Counted from the first letter of the stretch, positions 45,816 through 55,688 are shown. The stretch: 64,000 nucleotides of DNA from Albibacterium profundi (GCF_042159835.1 NZ_JBBVGT010000001.1:186001-250000); one strand, 5' to 3'. The notes: generated by a model not told the origin, from the sequence alone. Made by a program: numbers and translations.

Positions 45816-47150
45816 ATGTCCAGAATACTAATTAAGAACGCCACGATTATCAATGAGGGAACACAATTTCAATCCGATCTCTTGGTTAATAAAGGGGTGA
45901 TTGAGAAAATCGACCGCCAAATCGACTCCACATCTGATCGTGAAATCAATGCCGAAGGATTGCACCTACTGCCTGGATTGATAGATGATCAAGTTCATTT
46001 TCGCGAACCTGGACTCACTCATAAAGCAGATATCTGGCACGAAAGTCGAGCTGCAGTAGCAGGTGGCTGTACGAGTTTCATGGAAATGCCCAATACAATT
46101 CCCAATACGCTTACTCAAGAACTTTTAGAGGAAAAATATCAAACAGCGGCGACATCGTCACTAGCCAACTATTCCTTTTTTATGGGCGCAGCAAATGATA
46201 ATATCGAAGAGGTATTACGCACCAATGCAAAAAATGTATGTGGGGTTAAAGTTTTCATGGGTTCATCAACGGGTAACATGTTGGTCGATAACCAAGAAAC
46301 ACTTGAAAATATTTTCTCGAAAGTTCCTTTACTGATTGCAACCCACTGCGAAGATGAAGCAACAATACGCCAGAACTTAAAGCAATATCAAGAACAGTAT
46401 GAAACCTTGACGATCGACATGCACCCTAAAATACGCTCTGCTGAAGCATGTTACCTCTCGTCATCTGAAGCCGTTCGTTTAGCAAAAAAGTATGGAACCC
46501 GTTTGCATATCCTACATATCTCGACCGCAAAAGAGACCAAGCTATTTAGAAACGACATCCCGTTAAAAGAAAAAAAGATAACGGCAGAGGCTTGTATTCA
46601 TCATCTGTGGTTTTCTGATCAGGATTATGCAGAAAAAGGCAACCTGATCAAATGGAACCCAGCTGTAAAGACTGCGGACGATCGTGAAGCAATTTTTAAA
46701 GCAGTGCTCGATGGCAGGATCGACGTCATCGCAACCGACCACGCCCCACATACGCTTGAAGAGAAATCAAGACCCTATGCGGAAGCTCCTTCCGGCGGGC
46801 CATTAGTACAATTTGCGCTACAGGCTTTACTCGACTTCTATCACCAAGGAAAGCTATCGCTTGAAGATCTTGTACAGAAGACAGCACATAATACCGCTAC
46901 CTGTTTCCAGGTAGAAAACAGAGGGTATATACGTGAGGGTTATTGGGCTGATTTGGTCTTAGTCGACTTAAACAAAGACTACACAGTCACCAAAGATAAA
47001 ATTCTCTCCAAATGTGGCTGGTCTCCTTTCGAGGGTCATACATTTAAATCAAGCATTGAATATACGCTCGTATCCGGTAATATCGTTTATGAAGATAACA
47101 GGATTGTCGAAGGTGTTAGTGGCAGAAGGCTACTCTTCGACAGAGATTAA
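45816..47150 (+). CDS. pyrC: Dihydroorotase, class I
   Basis: 444 residues from the ATG at 45816; an in-frame TTG at 45807 is less likely. Zinc amidohydrolase of pyrimidine synthesis, closing carbamoyl-aspartate to dihydroorotate. Metal site: DDQVHFREPGLTHKADI (HxR), CHED-type ATHCEDEA, HILHIS and ATDHAPHTLEEK. Also VFMGSSTGNM with the loop residues of this type. The start DDQVHFRE differs from the usual DxHVHxR only by a Gln. Length fits class I dihydroorotases of Bacteroidota. Followed after 31 nt by the M14 peptidase on the same strand. Confidence 0.94.
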   Translation: MSRILIKNATIINEGTQFQSDLLVNKGVIEKIDRQIDSTSDREINAEGLHLLPGLIDDQVHFREPGLTHKADIWHESRAAVAGGCTSFMEMPNTIPNTLTQELLEEKYQTAATSSLANYSFFMGAANDNIEEVLRTNAKNVCGVKVFMGSSTGNMLVDNQETLENIFSKVPLLIATHCEDEATIRQNLKQYQEQYETLTIDMHPKIRSAEACYLSSSEAVRLAKKYGTRLHILHISTAKETKLFRNDIPLKEKKITAEACIHHLWFSDQDYAEKGNLIKWNPAVKTADDREAIFKAVLDGRIDVIATDHAPHTLEEKSRPYAEAPSGGPLVQFALQALLDFYHQGKLSLEDLVQKTAHNTATCFQVENRGYIREGYWADLVLVDLNKDYTVTKDKILSKCGWSPFEGHTFKSSIEYTLVSGNIVYEDNRIVEGVSGRRLLFDRD

Positions 47151-47181
47151 TCACCATTCATCAAAAACCAACACAAGTATA

Positions 47182-48693
47182 ATGAAGAGCCTTTACCTTT
47201 TTATAGTAATTACCATCTTAACGACCTGTATGTCTTGCCAAAACTCTAACCCATCTAACCAAAGCAATAATCAGAACGATTCGTCGAATGCTATGCCTGC
47301 CGATACTGCGATGTTGGCAGCCGCATACGATCAGTATAAAGAAGAGTCCATCACCAAGAAGCGATTTAAACATGCCGATCTTGAGCCCCTGCTTCACAAG
47401 TTAACGGCCAACCCACAATTCAAATTACACCGATTAGGGCAATCCGTGCAAAAAAGAAACATCTATCAATTGGAATATGGTAGCGGCCCTAAGAAAGTAA
47501 TGCTATGGTCGCAAATGCATGGAGATGAAAGCACAGCAACAATGGCTTTACTTGACATCTTTAACTTCTTGGCGGGTCAAGATGACGGATTTGACACGGT
47601 GCGAAACCTAATACGTGAAAACACTCATCTTTACTTTATCCCCATGCTCAATCCCGACGGTGCAGAGATCTTCAACCGTCGCAATGCGATGGCTATCGAT
47701 ATCAATCGCGATGCTCGCAGTGGCACTACACCAGAGGGAAAAATACTGATCGAGGCCGCAAAGACAGTTCAACCTGAATATGGATTTAATTTACACGACC
47801 AGCAGCCGTACTACTCAGCTGGGTATAGCAAAACACCGGCAACAATTTCCTTTCTGGCACCCGCTTATAATTATGAGCGTGACACCAATGAGGTTCGTGC
47901 GGACGCGATGCGATTAATCGTAGGAATGAACCAGCTATTGCAACATTACATTCCAAATGGCGTTGCGAAATACGATGACACCCATGAGCCACGTGGCTTC
48001 GGGGATAACTTCCAAAAATGGGGCGCACGAACAGTATTGATTGAATCGGGTGGATATCCGAACGATCCTGAAAAGCAATTCATCAGAAAGCTCAACTTCT
48101 TTATTATATTAAATGGCCTAATTGACATCGCAACAGATAATTATAAGAATTATTCAGCTGAGGATTACATGTCCATACCAGAAAACACGAGCAAGCACCA
48201 CGACCTCTTGATCCGGAACCTGACTTATCAATCTGACACCTTACAGTATAAAACTGATTTGGGCATCAATCAAAATCAATACACCTTAGACAAAGGAAAT
48301 TATTATGTACGCGGCATCGTTGCAGATGTCGGCGATCTACTGGAGAGCGCCGGTTATGAAGAGCTCGATGCAGACGGTTTGACAATGACACCAGGCAAAG
48401 TATATGAAGAAACATTTGAGACTATTCAAGATATAAGTGCAGATCATGCGTGGGATCTGATTCAGCAAGGATATTATGCCGTTCGTCTTGAAAACATGCC
48501 GGAAGAACGAGCACACAACCTGCCCTTGTTGGTATTGAACGAAGCAAACCCACCCGGCGGAGGCATGCACCTGGGGATGGCAGCAAATTTTTTCCTATCA
48601 AAAGGTAGCCGCTTGCAATACGCTGTAATCAACGGTTATTTGATCGATTTAAATAACAAAACCGAACGGGAATTTAAACAATACGTGCGCTAA
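47182..48693 (+). CDS. M14-family zinc carboxypeptidase, lipoprotein
   Basis: 503 residues from the ATG at 47182, where a lipoprotein signal begins (MKSLYLFIVITILTTCMSC); longer reading from 47014 overlaps pyrC. Zinc site: QMHGDESTATMA (HxxE) with the third ligand in NLHDQQPYY; NRDA follows the substrate-binding Arg; Glu in VLIESGGYP is the catalytic acid. The periplasmic enzyme should remove C-terminal residues from peptides or gamma-glutamyl/peptidoglycan peptides. A C-terminal domain of about 150 residues after the catalytic part is of unknown role. Start codon of the next gene follows the stop by 1 nt. Confidence 0.9.
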   Translation: MKSLYLFIVITILTTCMSCQNSNPSNQSNNQNDSSNAMPADTAMLAAAYDQYKEESITKKRFKHADLEPLLHKLTANPQFKLHRLGQSVQKRNIYQLEYGSGPKKVMLWSQMHGDESTATMALLDIFNFLAGQDDGFDTVRNLIRENTHLYFIPMLNPDGAEIFNRRNAMAIDINRDARSGTTPEGKILIEAAKTVQPEYGFNLHDQQPYYSAGYSKTPATISFLAPAYNYERDTNEVRADAMRLIVGMNQLLQHYIPNGVAKYDDTHEPRGFGDNFQKWGARTVLIESGGYPNDPEKQFIRKLNFFIILNGLIDIATDNYKNYSAEDYMSIPENTSKHHDLLIRNLTYQSDTLQYKTDLGINQNQYTLDKGNYYVRGIVADVGDLLESAGYEELDADGLTMTPGKVYEETFETIQDISADHAWDLIQQGYYAVRLENMPEERAHNLPLLVLNEANPPGGGMHLGMAANFFLSKGSRLQYAVINGYLIDLNNKTEREFKQYVR

Positions 48694-48694
48694 T

Positions 48695-49231
48695 ATGGAA
48701 AGTAAGTTTGAAAATCCACAAATAGATCTAGCCGACGTTCCTAAACATGAAGATGTGATGTTTGAAGCTATTGCCACAAGGTATTGGAGTATCATCGTCA
48801 TTCGCTTATTAATACGCTTTTTAATTTTCGGAGCAGCTATTTTCACGTTGGCTTATACCATTGAGTCGCTCAATAAGTTCTTGTGGCTTTTTGGAATTGC
48901 TTATTTACTAATTGTAGGATGTAGCCTTTACTGGCACCGAATAGCATTTCCTAAACGCGGATTTGCAATTCGGAAGCATGACATCCTCTACCGACGTGGT
49001 GTGCTGTCCACCATCAAGACCATCGTCCCATTCCAACGAGTGCAACATGTGGCTGTAAACGAAAGCTTTCTATCAAGAAAGTACGGTTTGGCACAGCTCC
49101 AGATATTCACAGCTGGCGGCTCGTCAAGCGACATTAAGATATCCGGGCTCGAAAAAGAGCAAGCTGAACAGATGAAATCACAGATTATGCTTCATATAAC
49201 CGACCTTGAACATGATGATTACGGGACCTAA
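48695..49231 (+). CDS. PH-domain membrane protein, YdbS-like
   Basis: 178 residues. Two hydrophobic segments at about 35-75, then a bacterial PH (bPH2) domain with FAIRKHDILYRRGVLSTIKT and VPFQRVQHV, the typical opening of DUF304/YdbS proteins. In Bacillus ydbS and ydbT are neighbours; here the 505-residue partner overlaps by about 20 nt. Bacillus ydbST has been linked with resistance to amylocyclicin-type bacteriocins; no such link is shown here. Inner-membrane protein of unknown role. Confidence 0.87.
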   Translation: MESKFENPQIDLADVPKHEDVMFEAIATRYWSIIVIRLLIRFLIFGAAIFTLAYTIESLNKFLWLFGIAYLLIVGCSLYWHRIAFPKRGFAIRKHDILYRRGVLSTIKTIVPFQRVQHVAVNESFLSRKYGLAQLQIFTAGGSSSDIKISGLEKEQAEQMKSQIMLHITDLEHDDYGT

Positions 49232-50729
49232 TCCTTTTTCATTCGACGAAGCTCAGCGGCAAGCGATTTCGGGCATAATAATTGAATCCGTCTTACTCAT
49301 TCGGAAGATTGTCAAAGTCTTTTGGGGCGCTGTGTTGGTATTAGCGCTTAAAGCCGACGAAATTGCCTGGCCCTACTTCGTGTTAGTATTCACAGCTGTG
49401 CTGCTGATCGTCCTGCTCGGTGGTTATCTGAATTACCGAAACACGAACTTCCGTATCGATAAACTACATCAGGAGTTTATTCTTCAAAAAGGCATCTTAA
49501 ATAAAAAACAAGTGGTATTGCAGCTTGCAAAAATCCAACAAGTCAATATCAATCAGAACTTTATTCAGAAGCTAATCAATGTCTACGGAGTAGAAATCGA
49601 GACTGCAGGCACATCGAAAAGCGAAGTAAACATAGGAGCAGTCTCAAAGCCGGTAGCTATCGCGTTAAAATCGCAATTAACAAGCGACAGCTCAAATCCC
49701 GCTCCCGCTATAAATCCGGAAGAAGATCAAAATGTATCATCATACACAGCACAATCGTTCGTTAAAATCGGTCTCCCCAGTCTCGTAAAAATGGGGCTAA
49801 CCTCTCGTTATATCGAAAGTTTTTTCCTCCTTCTGGCTTTTCTGAGTGCCATCTATAATAATGTCAAGGACATTTGGTGGAACGACGATGAGAGCGAGAG
49901 CCAACTTCAGCAGTTGATTGGATCTCTACTAGGCTTTCAGGCGATCATTTTCCTGATCATCACCCTTTTTGTCATCACAGTAATTTATAATTTAATACGT
50001 ACTCTCCTATCCTTTTATGACCTCACCATTACGAAAAGTGGCTCGTCGCTTAACATCTCCTATGGTTTGTTTAACAGCAAAAGCACCATCATCCATCCTC
50101 AGAAAGTACAGAAGATATCTTTCTTGCAAAACTACCTTCAGAAAAAAATGGACCTATATGAACTTTGTATCCAACAACCAAGCAGCGATGTCCACACGGA
50201 TAAGAAAGCGAAAATACAAATGCCGGGCTGTAATAGTCATGAACTGCAGGGCATTATCAAGTTCGTCCTAAACAAAGATATCGTCAAGGGAAAAATATTA
50301 AGGCCTAATATCCGTAAGGTCATGGGTTCTATTGCCTTTCTCGTATTGATACCACTCGCCGTTATTGCCATTATAATGATCAATACTTCGATACCCATGA
50401 TGGTTTTTTACATTGCTCCCTTTTACCTTTTCTTAGTTGGCGTCATCATTTACTTCAGCTACCGTCATTACCGACTCTATATAAATGACGACTTCATAAT
50501 CAAACAGAGTGGCATCTGGGATATTAAGACGGAGATCATCGAACCCTATAAAATACAGGCAGTCAGTTTAAAACAAAAAATATGGCACAAAAGAAGCAAC
50601 ATTGCCCATATCACCCTCCATACGGCGGGCGGCGACCTTTCTTTCCGCTTTGCTGACTATACGGAACTTAAGAAATATACAGATGTTCTGACCTATCAAA
50701 TTGAAACGAGCAGAAAGAACTGGATGTAA
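49212..50729 (+). CDS. PH-domain membrane protein with three bPH2 repeats, YdbT-like
   Basis: 505 residues from the ATG at 49212 (or 49215), overlapping the YdbS-like gene. It has paired membrane helices followed by PH domains, repeated: helices at about 25-70 with the first PH (IDKLHQEFILQKGILNKKQV), helices at about 195-270 with the second (ITKSGSSLNISYGLF), and helices at about 355-405 with the third (INDDFIIKQSGIWDIKTE). Each PH begins with a two-strand LxxGxx-type turn. With YdbS it forms a two-gene unit that is common in Bacteroidota and Firmicutes. Function unknown; convergent with a small exported protein. Confidence 0.87.
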   Translation: MMITGPNPFSFDEAQRQAISGIIIESVLLIRKIVKVFWGAVLVLALKADEIAWPYFVLVFTAVLLIVLLGGYLNYRNTNFRIDKLHQEFILQKGILNKKQVVLQLAKIQQVNINQNFIQKLINVYGVEIETAGTSKSEVNIGAVSKPVAIALKSQLTSDSSNPAPAINPEEDQNVSSYTAQSFVKIGLPSLVKMGLTSRYIESFFLLLAFLSAIYNNVKDIWWNDDESESQLQQLIGSLLGFQAIIFLIITLFVITVIYNLIRTLLSFYDLTITKSGSSLNISYGLFNSKSTIIHPQKVQKISFLQNYLQKKMDLYELCIQQPSSDVHTDKKAKIQMPGCNSHELQGIIKFVLNKDIVKGKILRPNIRKVMGSIAFLVLIPLAVIAIIMINTSIPMMVFYIAPFYLFLVGVIIYFSYRHYRLYINDDFIIKQSGIWDIKTEIIEPYKIQAVSLKQKIWHKRSNIAHITLHTAGGDLSFRFADYTELKKYTDVLTYQIETSRKNWM

Positions 50730-50740
50730 GTCTATTCTAA

Positions 50741-51106
50741 CTATTTCCGATCGTCACGCCAAATAAGTGTCTTCGTAAGCTGCGTCGAATCCAATGAGCT
50801 GAAGTCGACCGGACATTTTCCATCTCCCCGACCGGTAAAACCACCATCCGGATGACAGAGCAATTCACCACTAGCTGTATACAATTCATTGAACTGATCA
50901 CAACAGTCTGCTGTTACATAAAAGTATGTTGAATCCTGGTATTCCCATCTCCAGATGGACGCGGGCGGATTATAGACCGCTTTCGCTTCCAATTCAGCTA
51001 TCTTCTTTTTAAGAAAACCAGTTGAACTGGGCTCTACACCAGTCGTCTTACACGCTTCCGCATTCAACAGGATGCCAAACAAAACAATGAATATATATTT
51101 GATCAT
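50741..51106 (-). CDS. Small exported Cys-rich protein, function unknown
   Basis: 121 residues. Hydrophobic N-terminus ending LLNAEACKTTG; the Cys after NAEA could be a lipobox, though the -2 Glu is unusual, so a plain signal peptide is possible. The mature part has a conserved-looking core: YFYVTADCCDQFNELYTASG, then LCHPDGGFTGRGDGKCP, giving four further Cys that could make disulfides, and ends with a Trp. I know the pattern from small Bacteroidota proteins but have no function. Tightly packed, stop to stop 11 nt from ydbT. Confidence 0.7.
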   Translation of the reverse strand: MIKYIFIVLFGILLNAEACKTTGVEPSSTGFLKKKIAELEAKAVYNPPASIWRWEYQDSTYFYVTADCCDQFNELYTASGELLCHPDGGFTGRGDGKCPVDFSSLDSTQLTKTLIWRDDRK

Positions 51107-51258
51107 TTTGAACCTTTGTATTACATCGTACGCAATTCGTTATCTATTAACTCCCAATTCCTCTCGTATAATCGACTGAAAACAGAGAACCGATAGAAAA
51201 TATTTTGCCAATAACCGTTAGGTCATCTAAACGATGTGTCAACTTAGTAACCTACCTT

Positions 51259-51684
51259 TTAATCTACGTTACGTTTGAATACGAGCTTGGTTTCCGTTGC
51301 ACCCTCGTTATTAATCAACGTTAAGGTATTAATCTTACCAACGATGTTTTCTTGGATAACATAGGTAACTCCGTCGAACTCCATTTCCTTAGTTGCTATT
51401 ACGCGGTAAGAAACAGAAGTTGCAGACGCGTTATCACCAGCCTCGTAGATCCAAGCTTTCCCGTCACTCTTAAACTCAAGACGGCCGCCTTCGGGGATAA
51501 GTTCCGTTGGAATCCCGTTCTCGCCATCTCCAGATATCGTTTTTGTTAACGACCGCCAATTCCCCGTACGGAGTACATTATTTACAATGTCTTTTTCGGC
51601 GCTGGTAATCGTCTCTTCACTACATGCAGTAAATCCAATCATTACAACAGCAATCAACCCAAATATTTTTAAATAATTTTTCAT
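51259..51684 (-). CDS. Small lipoprotein with lipocalin-like beta domain
   Basis: 141 residues. Lipoprotein signal with lipobox FTAC at about residue 21. The mature part has TGNWRSLTKTISG, then alternating strands with GGRLEFKSDGKAWIYEAG and MEFDGVTYVIQENIVG, resembling lipocalin-like lipoproteins of Bacteroidota that start with a GxW. No known ligand. Monocistronic; 150 nt of sequence with no recognisable element separate it from the previous gene. Its position next to a fucosidase on the opposite strand is probably accidental. Confidence 0.68.
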   Translation of the reverse strand: MKNYLKIFGLIAVVMIGFTACSEETITSAEKDIVNNVLRTGNWRSLTKTISGDGENGIPTELIPEGGRLEFKSDGKAWIYEAGDNASATSVSYRVIATKEMEFDGVTYVIQENIVGKINTLTLINNEGATETKLVFKRNVD

Positions 51685-51776
51685 TTTAATATGTTTAGTT
51701 TTTTTAAATTACAAACACTAGAAGACAAGTTTAATGCCATTTTTCAATAATTTGCTTATCCAAATTCTCCATGAAC

Positions 51777-53570
51777 ATGAAATCGTTTTATATATTCATC
51801 CTCGCAACCTTCCTGTCATTTAGCGTTCAAGCACAAAGGGGCGACCGCGAAAAACTTATTAAAAAAATACAAGACAGACCATATCCACAATGGTTCAAAG
51901 ATGCAAAGCTTGGCATTTTTGTCCACTGGGGGCTCTATTCCGTTCCTTCGTACGGAAGCAAGGAATCCTATTCGGAATGGTTTTTAAAAGGCCTGATGGA
52001 TGGAGATAGTACACGTATTAATTTTATGCGTGACACCTACGGGCAGAATTTCACATACAACGATTTTACTAGCTATTTCAAAGCAGAGCTTTTTGATCCG
52101 CAGGAATGGGCAAGTTTATTCCATGAAGCTGGGGCGAAATATGTGGTTCTTGTTTCCAAACACCATGACGGCTATACATTATGGCCAAGCAAATTCAACA
52201 AAAACTGGAATAGTGTCGACACGGGGCCCAAAAGGGATATCGTAGGTGAATTAAGTGAGGCTGTACGAGATGAGGGTCTAAAAATGGGTCTTTACTATTC
52301 TTTAGCAGAATGGAACCATCCGCTCCATCGCTGGTACACGGATCCAAACGACAGCATCGCCCGATACGTCGATGAGTATATGATTCCACAATTCAAGGAA
52401 TTAGTCAGCACCTACAAGCCGTCAGTTATTTTTGCCGATGGTGAATGGTTCAATACGGCAGGCCAATGGCATGCGGCGGAGTTAATCGACTGGTACTATA
52501 CTACAGTGGGAAGTGATGCGATCGTCAACAATCGCTGGGGTCATGGTATCGACGTTGGTTTTTTGACACCTGAATATAGCTCGGGGATTGCGGTGACTGA
52601 TCGGCCTTGGGCAGAGGTCCGCGGAATAGGGCGATCGTTCGGCTTAAATCGGAACGAAGATCTGGCTGCTTATGGAACTTCGAAAGAGTTGATCCAACGT
52701 TTCATTATGACCGTAGCCAACGGAGGTGGGATGATCCTGAATGTCGGACCGAAGGCCGACGGACAAATTCCTCTGATCCAACAAGAAAGACTTTTACAAT
52801 TAGGTGAATGGCTGAACGTTAATGGATCAGCAATATATGGCGCCAAACCTTACACCATAACGCATGAGGAAGAACCCATATCCATCCAACGTATCGATTC
52901 AAACATCCACTTTAATTGGGTACGAAATTCTCCTGCACGAGGGATTCGTGAAGATGATTTCTCGGCAGAATGGAATGGTTATATTGTTGCACCCGAAAGC
53001 GCTGAATATGTTTTTGAAATAAAAGCAGATGATGGTGCTGCCATTTACATCGACAACGAGCTAGTCATTAATCAGAATTACACTGCCGAGAGTAACGAAG
53101 CGGAAGTTATGGGGGCCAACACCAGCGCTTCTACAACTGGAAAGGTTCGTTTGGAAAAGGGACAGGCTTACCCGATTAGAGTTCAGTATAACGAGAAAAA
53201 ACAAAATGCTGAAATAACGCTATTCTGGACTGGGAAGACATTCGATAAAGAAGTGGTACCCTCAAGCGCATTGTTTACCAACAAAGCGTTGACAGAACCA
53301 GGACTTAAGGTTACTTATAAATCCATGCGTACACATATATGCTATACACGAAATCATGGTAAACTCTATGCAATAAGTTTTGATTGGCCTGAAGATGAAC
53401 TCGTGCTATCAATTCCGAAGCCAGCTCCCTCTGTCAAAGTTAGCCTGCTCGGAGTTGATAGGGATCTGCCCTGGAAATACGAAAATGGTAAATTGTATAT
53501 AAACACCAGTGAAGTAACTTATGAGGAACTTCCTTCACATGATGCCTGGACGTTCGAGATTTCTATGTAA
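51777..53570 (+). CDS. GH29 alpha-L-fucosidase with a PA14 module
   Basis: 597 residues from the ATG at 51777 (in-frame ATG at 51771 also possible). Signal peptide ending SFSVQAQ. GH29 catalytic barrel (about 25-350): PQWFKDAKLGIFVHWGLYSV near the start, VVLVSKHHDGYTLWPS, KPSVIFADGEW, which holds the probable nucleophile Asp, and a C-terminal acid region. PA14/CBM-like insert from about 375 to 490 (YVFEIKADDGAAIYIDNELV), then a beta-sandwich. It removes terminal fucose from glycans. No SusC/D or other GH adjoins, so it does not form a clear polysaccharide locus. Ends 1 nt from the stop of the convergent cold-shock gene. Confidence 0.9.
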   Translation: MKSFYIFILATFLSFSVQAQRGDREKLIKKIQDRPYPQWFKDAKLGIFVHWGLYSVPSYGSKESYSEWFLKGLMDGDSTRINFMRDTYGQNFTYNDFTSYFKAELFDPQEWASLFHEAGAKYVVLVSKHHDGYTLWPSKFNKNWNSVDTGPKRDIVGELSEAVRDEGLKMGLYYSLAEWNHPLHRWYTDPNDSIARYVDEYMIPQFKELVSTYKPSVIFADGEWFNTAGQWHAAELIDWYYTTVGSDAIVNNRWGHGIDVGFLTPEYSSGIAVTDRPWAEVRGIGRSFGLNRNEDLAAYGTSKELIQRFIMTVANGGGMILNVGPKADGQIPLIQQERLLQLGEWLNVNGSAIYGAKPYTITHEEEPISIQRIDSNIHFNWVRNSPARGIREDDFSAEWNGYIVAPESAEYVFEIKADDGAAIYIDNELVINQNYTAESNEAEVMGANTSASTTGKVRLEKGQAYPIRVQYNEKKQNAEITLFWTGKTFDKEVVPSSALFTNKALTEPGLKVTYKSMRTHICYTRNHGKLYAISFDWPEDELVLSIPKPAPSVKVSLLGVDRDLPWKYENGKLYINTSEVTYEELPSHDAWTFEISM

Positions 53571-53571
53571 T

Positions 53572-54027
53572 TTATTTTACCTTTTTGACCTTAACCGCAT
53601 TCAGGCCTTTTAGACCTTTTTCGACTTCGAAGGTAACTTTATTATTCTCTGTAACTTCTTCTTCTAAACCATTGACATGGAAGAAAATGCTTTCTTGAGT
53701 TTCTTGGTCTTTGATAAAACCATAACCTTTTGATTCATTAAAGAACGTTACGGTTCCGTTTCTAATAAGATCGTCTGCGGTTAGCTCAGGCTGCTTCGCA
53801 ACGCCAATCTCAATATCCTCGCTTTTAATGACTTTTTTCTTTGTTGGATCAGGTGGTGTATCTGTGATATTCCCATTCTCATCCACATACGCAAACATTT
53901 CCTCTAGATCCTTACCTTTATCGGAATTTGCTTTGCGTTCTTCCCGCTTTTGCTCTTTGTCTTGTCTTTTTTTTCTTCTTTTCTTTTCTTTTTCTTTTTT
54001 GTTGAACGTTTCTTGTGATCTCGCCAT
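53572..54027 (-). CDS. Cold-shock-domain RNA-binding protein with Lys/Arg/Glu-rich N-terminus
   Basis: 151 residues from the ATG at 54027 (MARSQETFNKKEKEKKRRKK...). The first 45 residues are almost all Lys, Arg, Glu and Asp, a low-complexity tail. The cold-shock domain occupies about 85-148, with GTVTFFNESKGYGFIK, SIFFHVNG and VTFEVEKGLKGLNAVKV covering RNP1 and RNP2. It should bind single-stranded RNA/DNA. The basic tail is common in Bacteroidota. Longer reading from 54063 adds 12 residues and is less likely. Divergent from the DUF1232 gene. Confidence 0.9.
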   Translation of the reverse strand: MARSQETFNKKEKEKKRRKKRQDKEQKREERKANSDKGKDLEEMFAYVDENGNITDTPPDPTKKKVIKSEDIEIGVAKQPELTADDLIRNGTVTFFNESKGYGFIKDQETQESIFFHVNGLEEEVTENNKVTFEVEKGLKGLNAVKVKKVK

Positions 54028-54204
54028 ATTATCTGTTAAAAGTTTTAAGCACGATTTAGTCAAGGAATTGACCCTGAAGGGATTAAGTGTGCTATTTTTA
54101 ATCGGTATACAAAGGTACGATAAATTAATGGAAAATCATGAGAAGCACCCGCCTTCAAGTGCCCCCACTCGTTCATTTGGCAGAAATTTTGCAATATTTG
54201 TTAT

Positions 54205-54645
54205 ATGAAAAAAGTAGAATTAAGCTTAAAAGAGCTTTATCGAAGATTTGGTAAGTCTGAGACTCGTGCTTCCCAACTTGTAAAAGACAAAGAAAAGACC
54301 CAGAGAACAATTGAGAAAGCATTAATGAAAGCAAACGCCAACAGGAATGATCTTACGGGTGTTTGGGATCAGCTGCAGAGTCTTTTTTCGCTCGTTCGCG
54401 ATTATACGAACGGTAGTTATAAAAGTATACCTAAAAAGTCACTGATTGCCATTTTGGCGGGAATCGTATATTTTCTCTCACCGGTTGATATGTTTCCCGA
54501 TTTTGTGCTTGGTTTTGGTCTGGTCGATGATATGTTTATTATTGGACTCGTGATAAAACAGGTATCAAAAGACCTTGAAAAATACCAACTGTGGAAAGCA
54601 GAACAGGAAGTTTCTGTGGAAATCACCAATCAATATTCCCAATAA
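54205..54645 (+). CDS. YkvA/DUF1232 family membrane protein
   Basis: 146 residues. N-terminal soluble helical part (about 1-65), then SPVDMFPDFVLGFGLVDD, the hallmark of DUF1232, within two membrane helices (about 75-125). Family proteins are widespread and of unknown function. The sequence reaches SKDLEKYQLWK and a short hydrophilic tail. It lies 17 nt before an SMP-30 family gene on the same strand and may be co-transcribed. The start is the first ATG after a near-consensus TTTG box. Confidence 0.85.
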   Translation: MKKVELSLKELYRRFGKSETRASQLVKDKEKTQRTIEKALMKANANRNDLTGVWDQLQSLFSLVRDYTNGSYKSIPKKSLIAILAGIVYFLSPVDMFPDFVLGFGLVDDMFIIGLVIKQVSKDLEKYQLWKAEQEVSVEITNQYSQ

Positions 54646-54662
54646 GATTGTATCTTTAAGAT

Positions 54663-55688
54663 ATGAAGAAAACGATCATATTCGGATTTGTCCTAGCCTA
54701 TTGTTTTATGGTGCCGTACTCGTTGCTCATTCAACACGTCTCCGCACAAAAAAAGGACAGTAAATCAAACTACCCAACTATTGGCTCAATCAAGGTTCTG
54801 AAACCAGAACTCAACAAGGTTATAAAAGCCGATGCTAAGATTGAAGTTTTAGCTGAGGGATTTAAATGGACCGAAGGAGCGCTATGGGTTGACAAGGAGG
54901 ATATGTTACTCTTCTCAGATATCCCAAACAATAAAATACACAAGTGGACCGAAAAAAGCGGCATTGAGGACTATCTGTTTCCGTCAGGTTACACAGGTAA
55001 ACAAGATCGTCCGGGGGAACCGGGGTCAAATGGTCTGATCGTCAATAAACAGGGTGAATTAATCCTAACTCAACACGGCGATCGTCGAGTAGCAAAGATG
55101 GCAGCACCTATAACCAGCCCAAGTGCTGATTTTATTCCGTTGGTTGATGGATATCAGGGCAAAAAGCTAAACAGCCCGAACGATCTTGTTCAACATAGCA
55201 ATGGAGACATTTACTTTACCGACCCTCCATATGGCTTAAAGGAACAGACGATCGACAAGAGGGAACTTGACTTTTGTGGCGTCTATAAAGTTGACAAAAA
55301 TGGAAATGTTACGCTACTGGTTGATTCCATTTCGTATCCAAATGGAATCGGCTTAACTCCGGACCATAAACAGCTCATTGTAGGCAATTCGGATGGAGCT
55401 GCCCCCTATCTATACCTGTATAACATATTAAACGACGGCTCACTTGAGGCTGCTGGTATTGCATTCGACTTCTCTCCTTATGGCGGCGGACCGGATGGCT
55501 TCACGATTGATAAAAAAGGAAACATTTATACGAGCGGACCTGGCGGCTTATGGATTCTAAACAAGAATTTTGAAGCTATTGGTCGAATCCGAATTCCACA
55601 TCCAGTTTCTAATTGTGATCTTTCTGAAGATGAGAAAACCTTGTACGTGACGGCTAATCACCAACTACTGAGAATTAGGATGCGGTAA
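54663..55688 (+). CDS. SMP-30/gluconolactonase-family beta-propeller protein
   Basis: 341 residues. Signal peptide or anchor to about residue 28 (SLLIQHVSA), so it acts outside the cytoplasm. Six-bladed propeller of the SMP-30/Gnl family: EGFKWTEGALWVDKE gives the metal-binding Glu, SPNDLVQHSNGDIYFTDPPYG gives the Asn and Asp ligands, and GGPDGFTIDKKGNIY gives the catalytic Asp. Related enzymes hydrolyse sugar lactones with Ca or Zn. The substrate is unknown. Downstream of the DUF1232 gene by 17 nt, and followed by the cobalamin riboswitch region. Confidence 0.9.
   Translation: MKKTIIFGFVLAYCFMVPYSLLIQHVSAQKKDSKSNYPTIGSIKVLKPELNKVIKADAKIEVLAEGFKWTEGALWVDKEDMLLFSDIPNNKIHKWTEKSGIEDYLFPSGYTGKQDRPGEPGSNGLIVNKQGELILTQHGDRRVAKMAAPITSPSADFIPLVDGYQGKKLNSPNDLVQHSNGDIYFTDPPYGLKEQTIDKRELDFCGVYKVDKNGNVTLLVDSISYPNGIGLTPDHKQLIVGNSDGAAPYLYLYNILNDGSLEAAGIAFDFSPYGGGPDGFTIDKKGNIYTSGPGGLWILNKNFEAIGRIRIPHPVSNCDLSEDEKTLYVTANHQLLRIRMR

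Noticed and set aside
47014..47181. Longer N-terminus for the M14 peptidase
   Set aside because: It overlaps the 3' end of pyrC by over 130 nt, while a lipoprotein signal begins at the ATG at 47182.
36329..53570. SusC/SusD plus GH29 as one polysaccharide utilisation locus
   Set aside because: They are more than 10 kb apart with unrelated genes between and opposite strands; no other hydrolases nearby.
53930..54003. Lys/Arg/Glu-rich low-complexity DNA as a tandem repeat
   Set aside because: The bases follow from the basic tail of the cold-shock protein; there is no regular repeat period.
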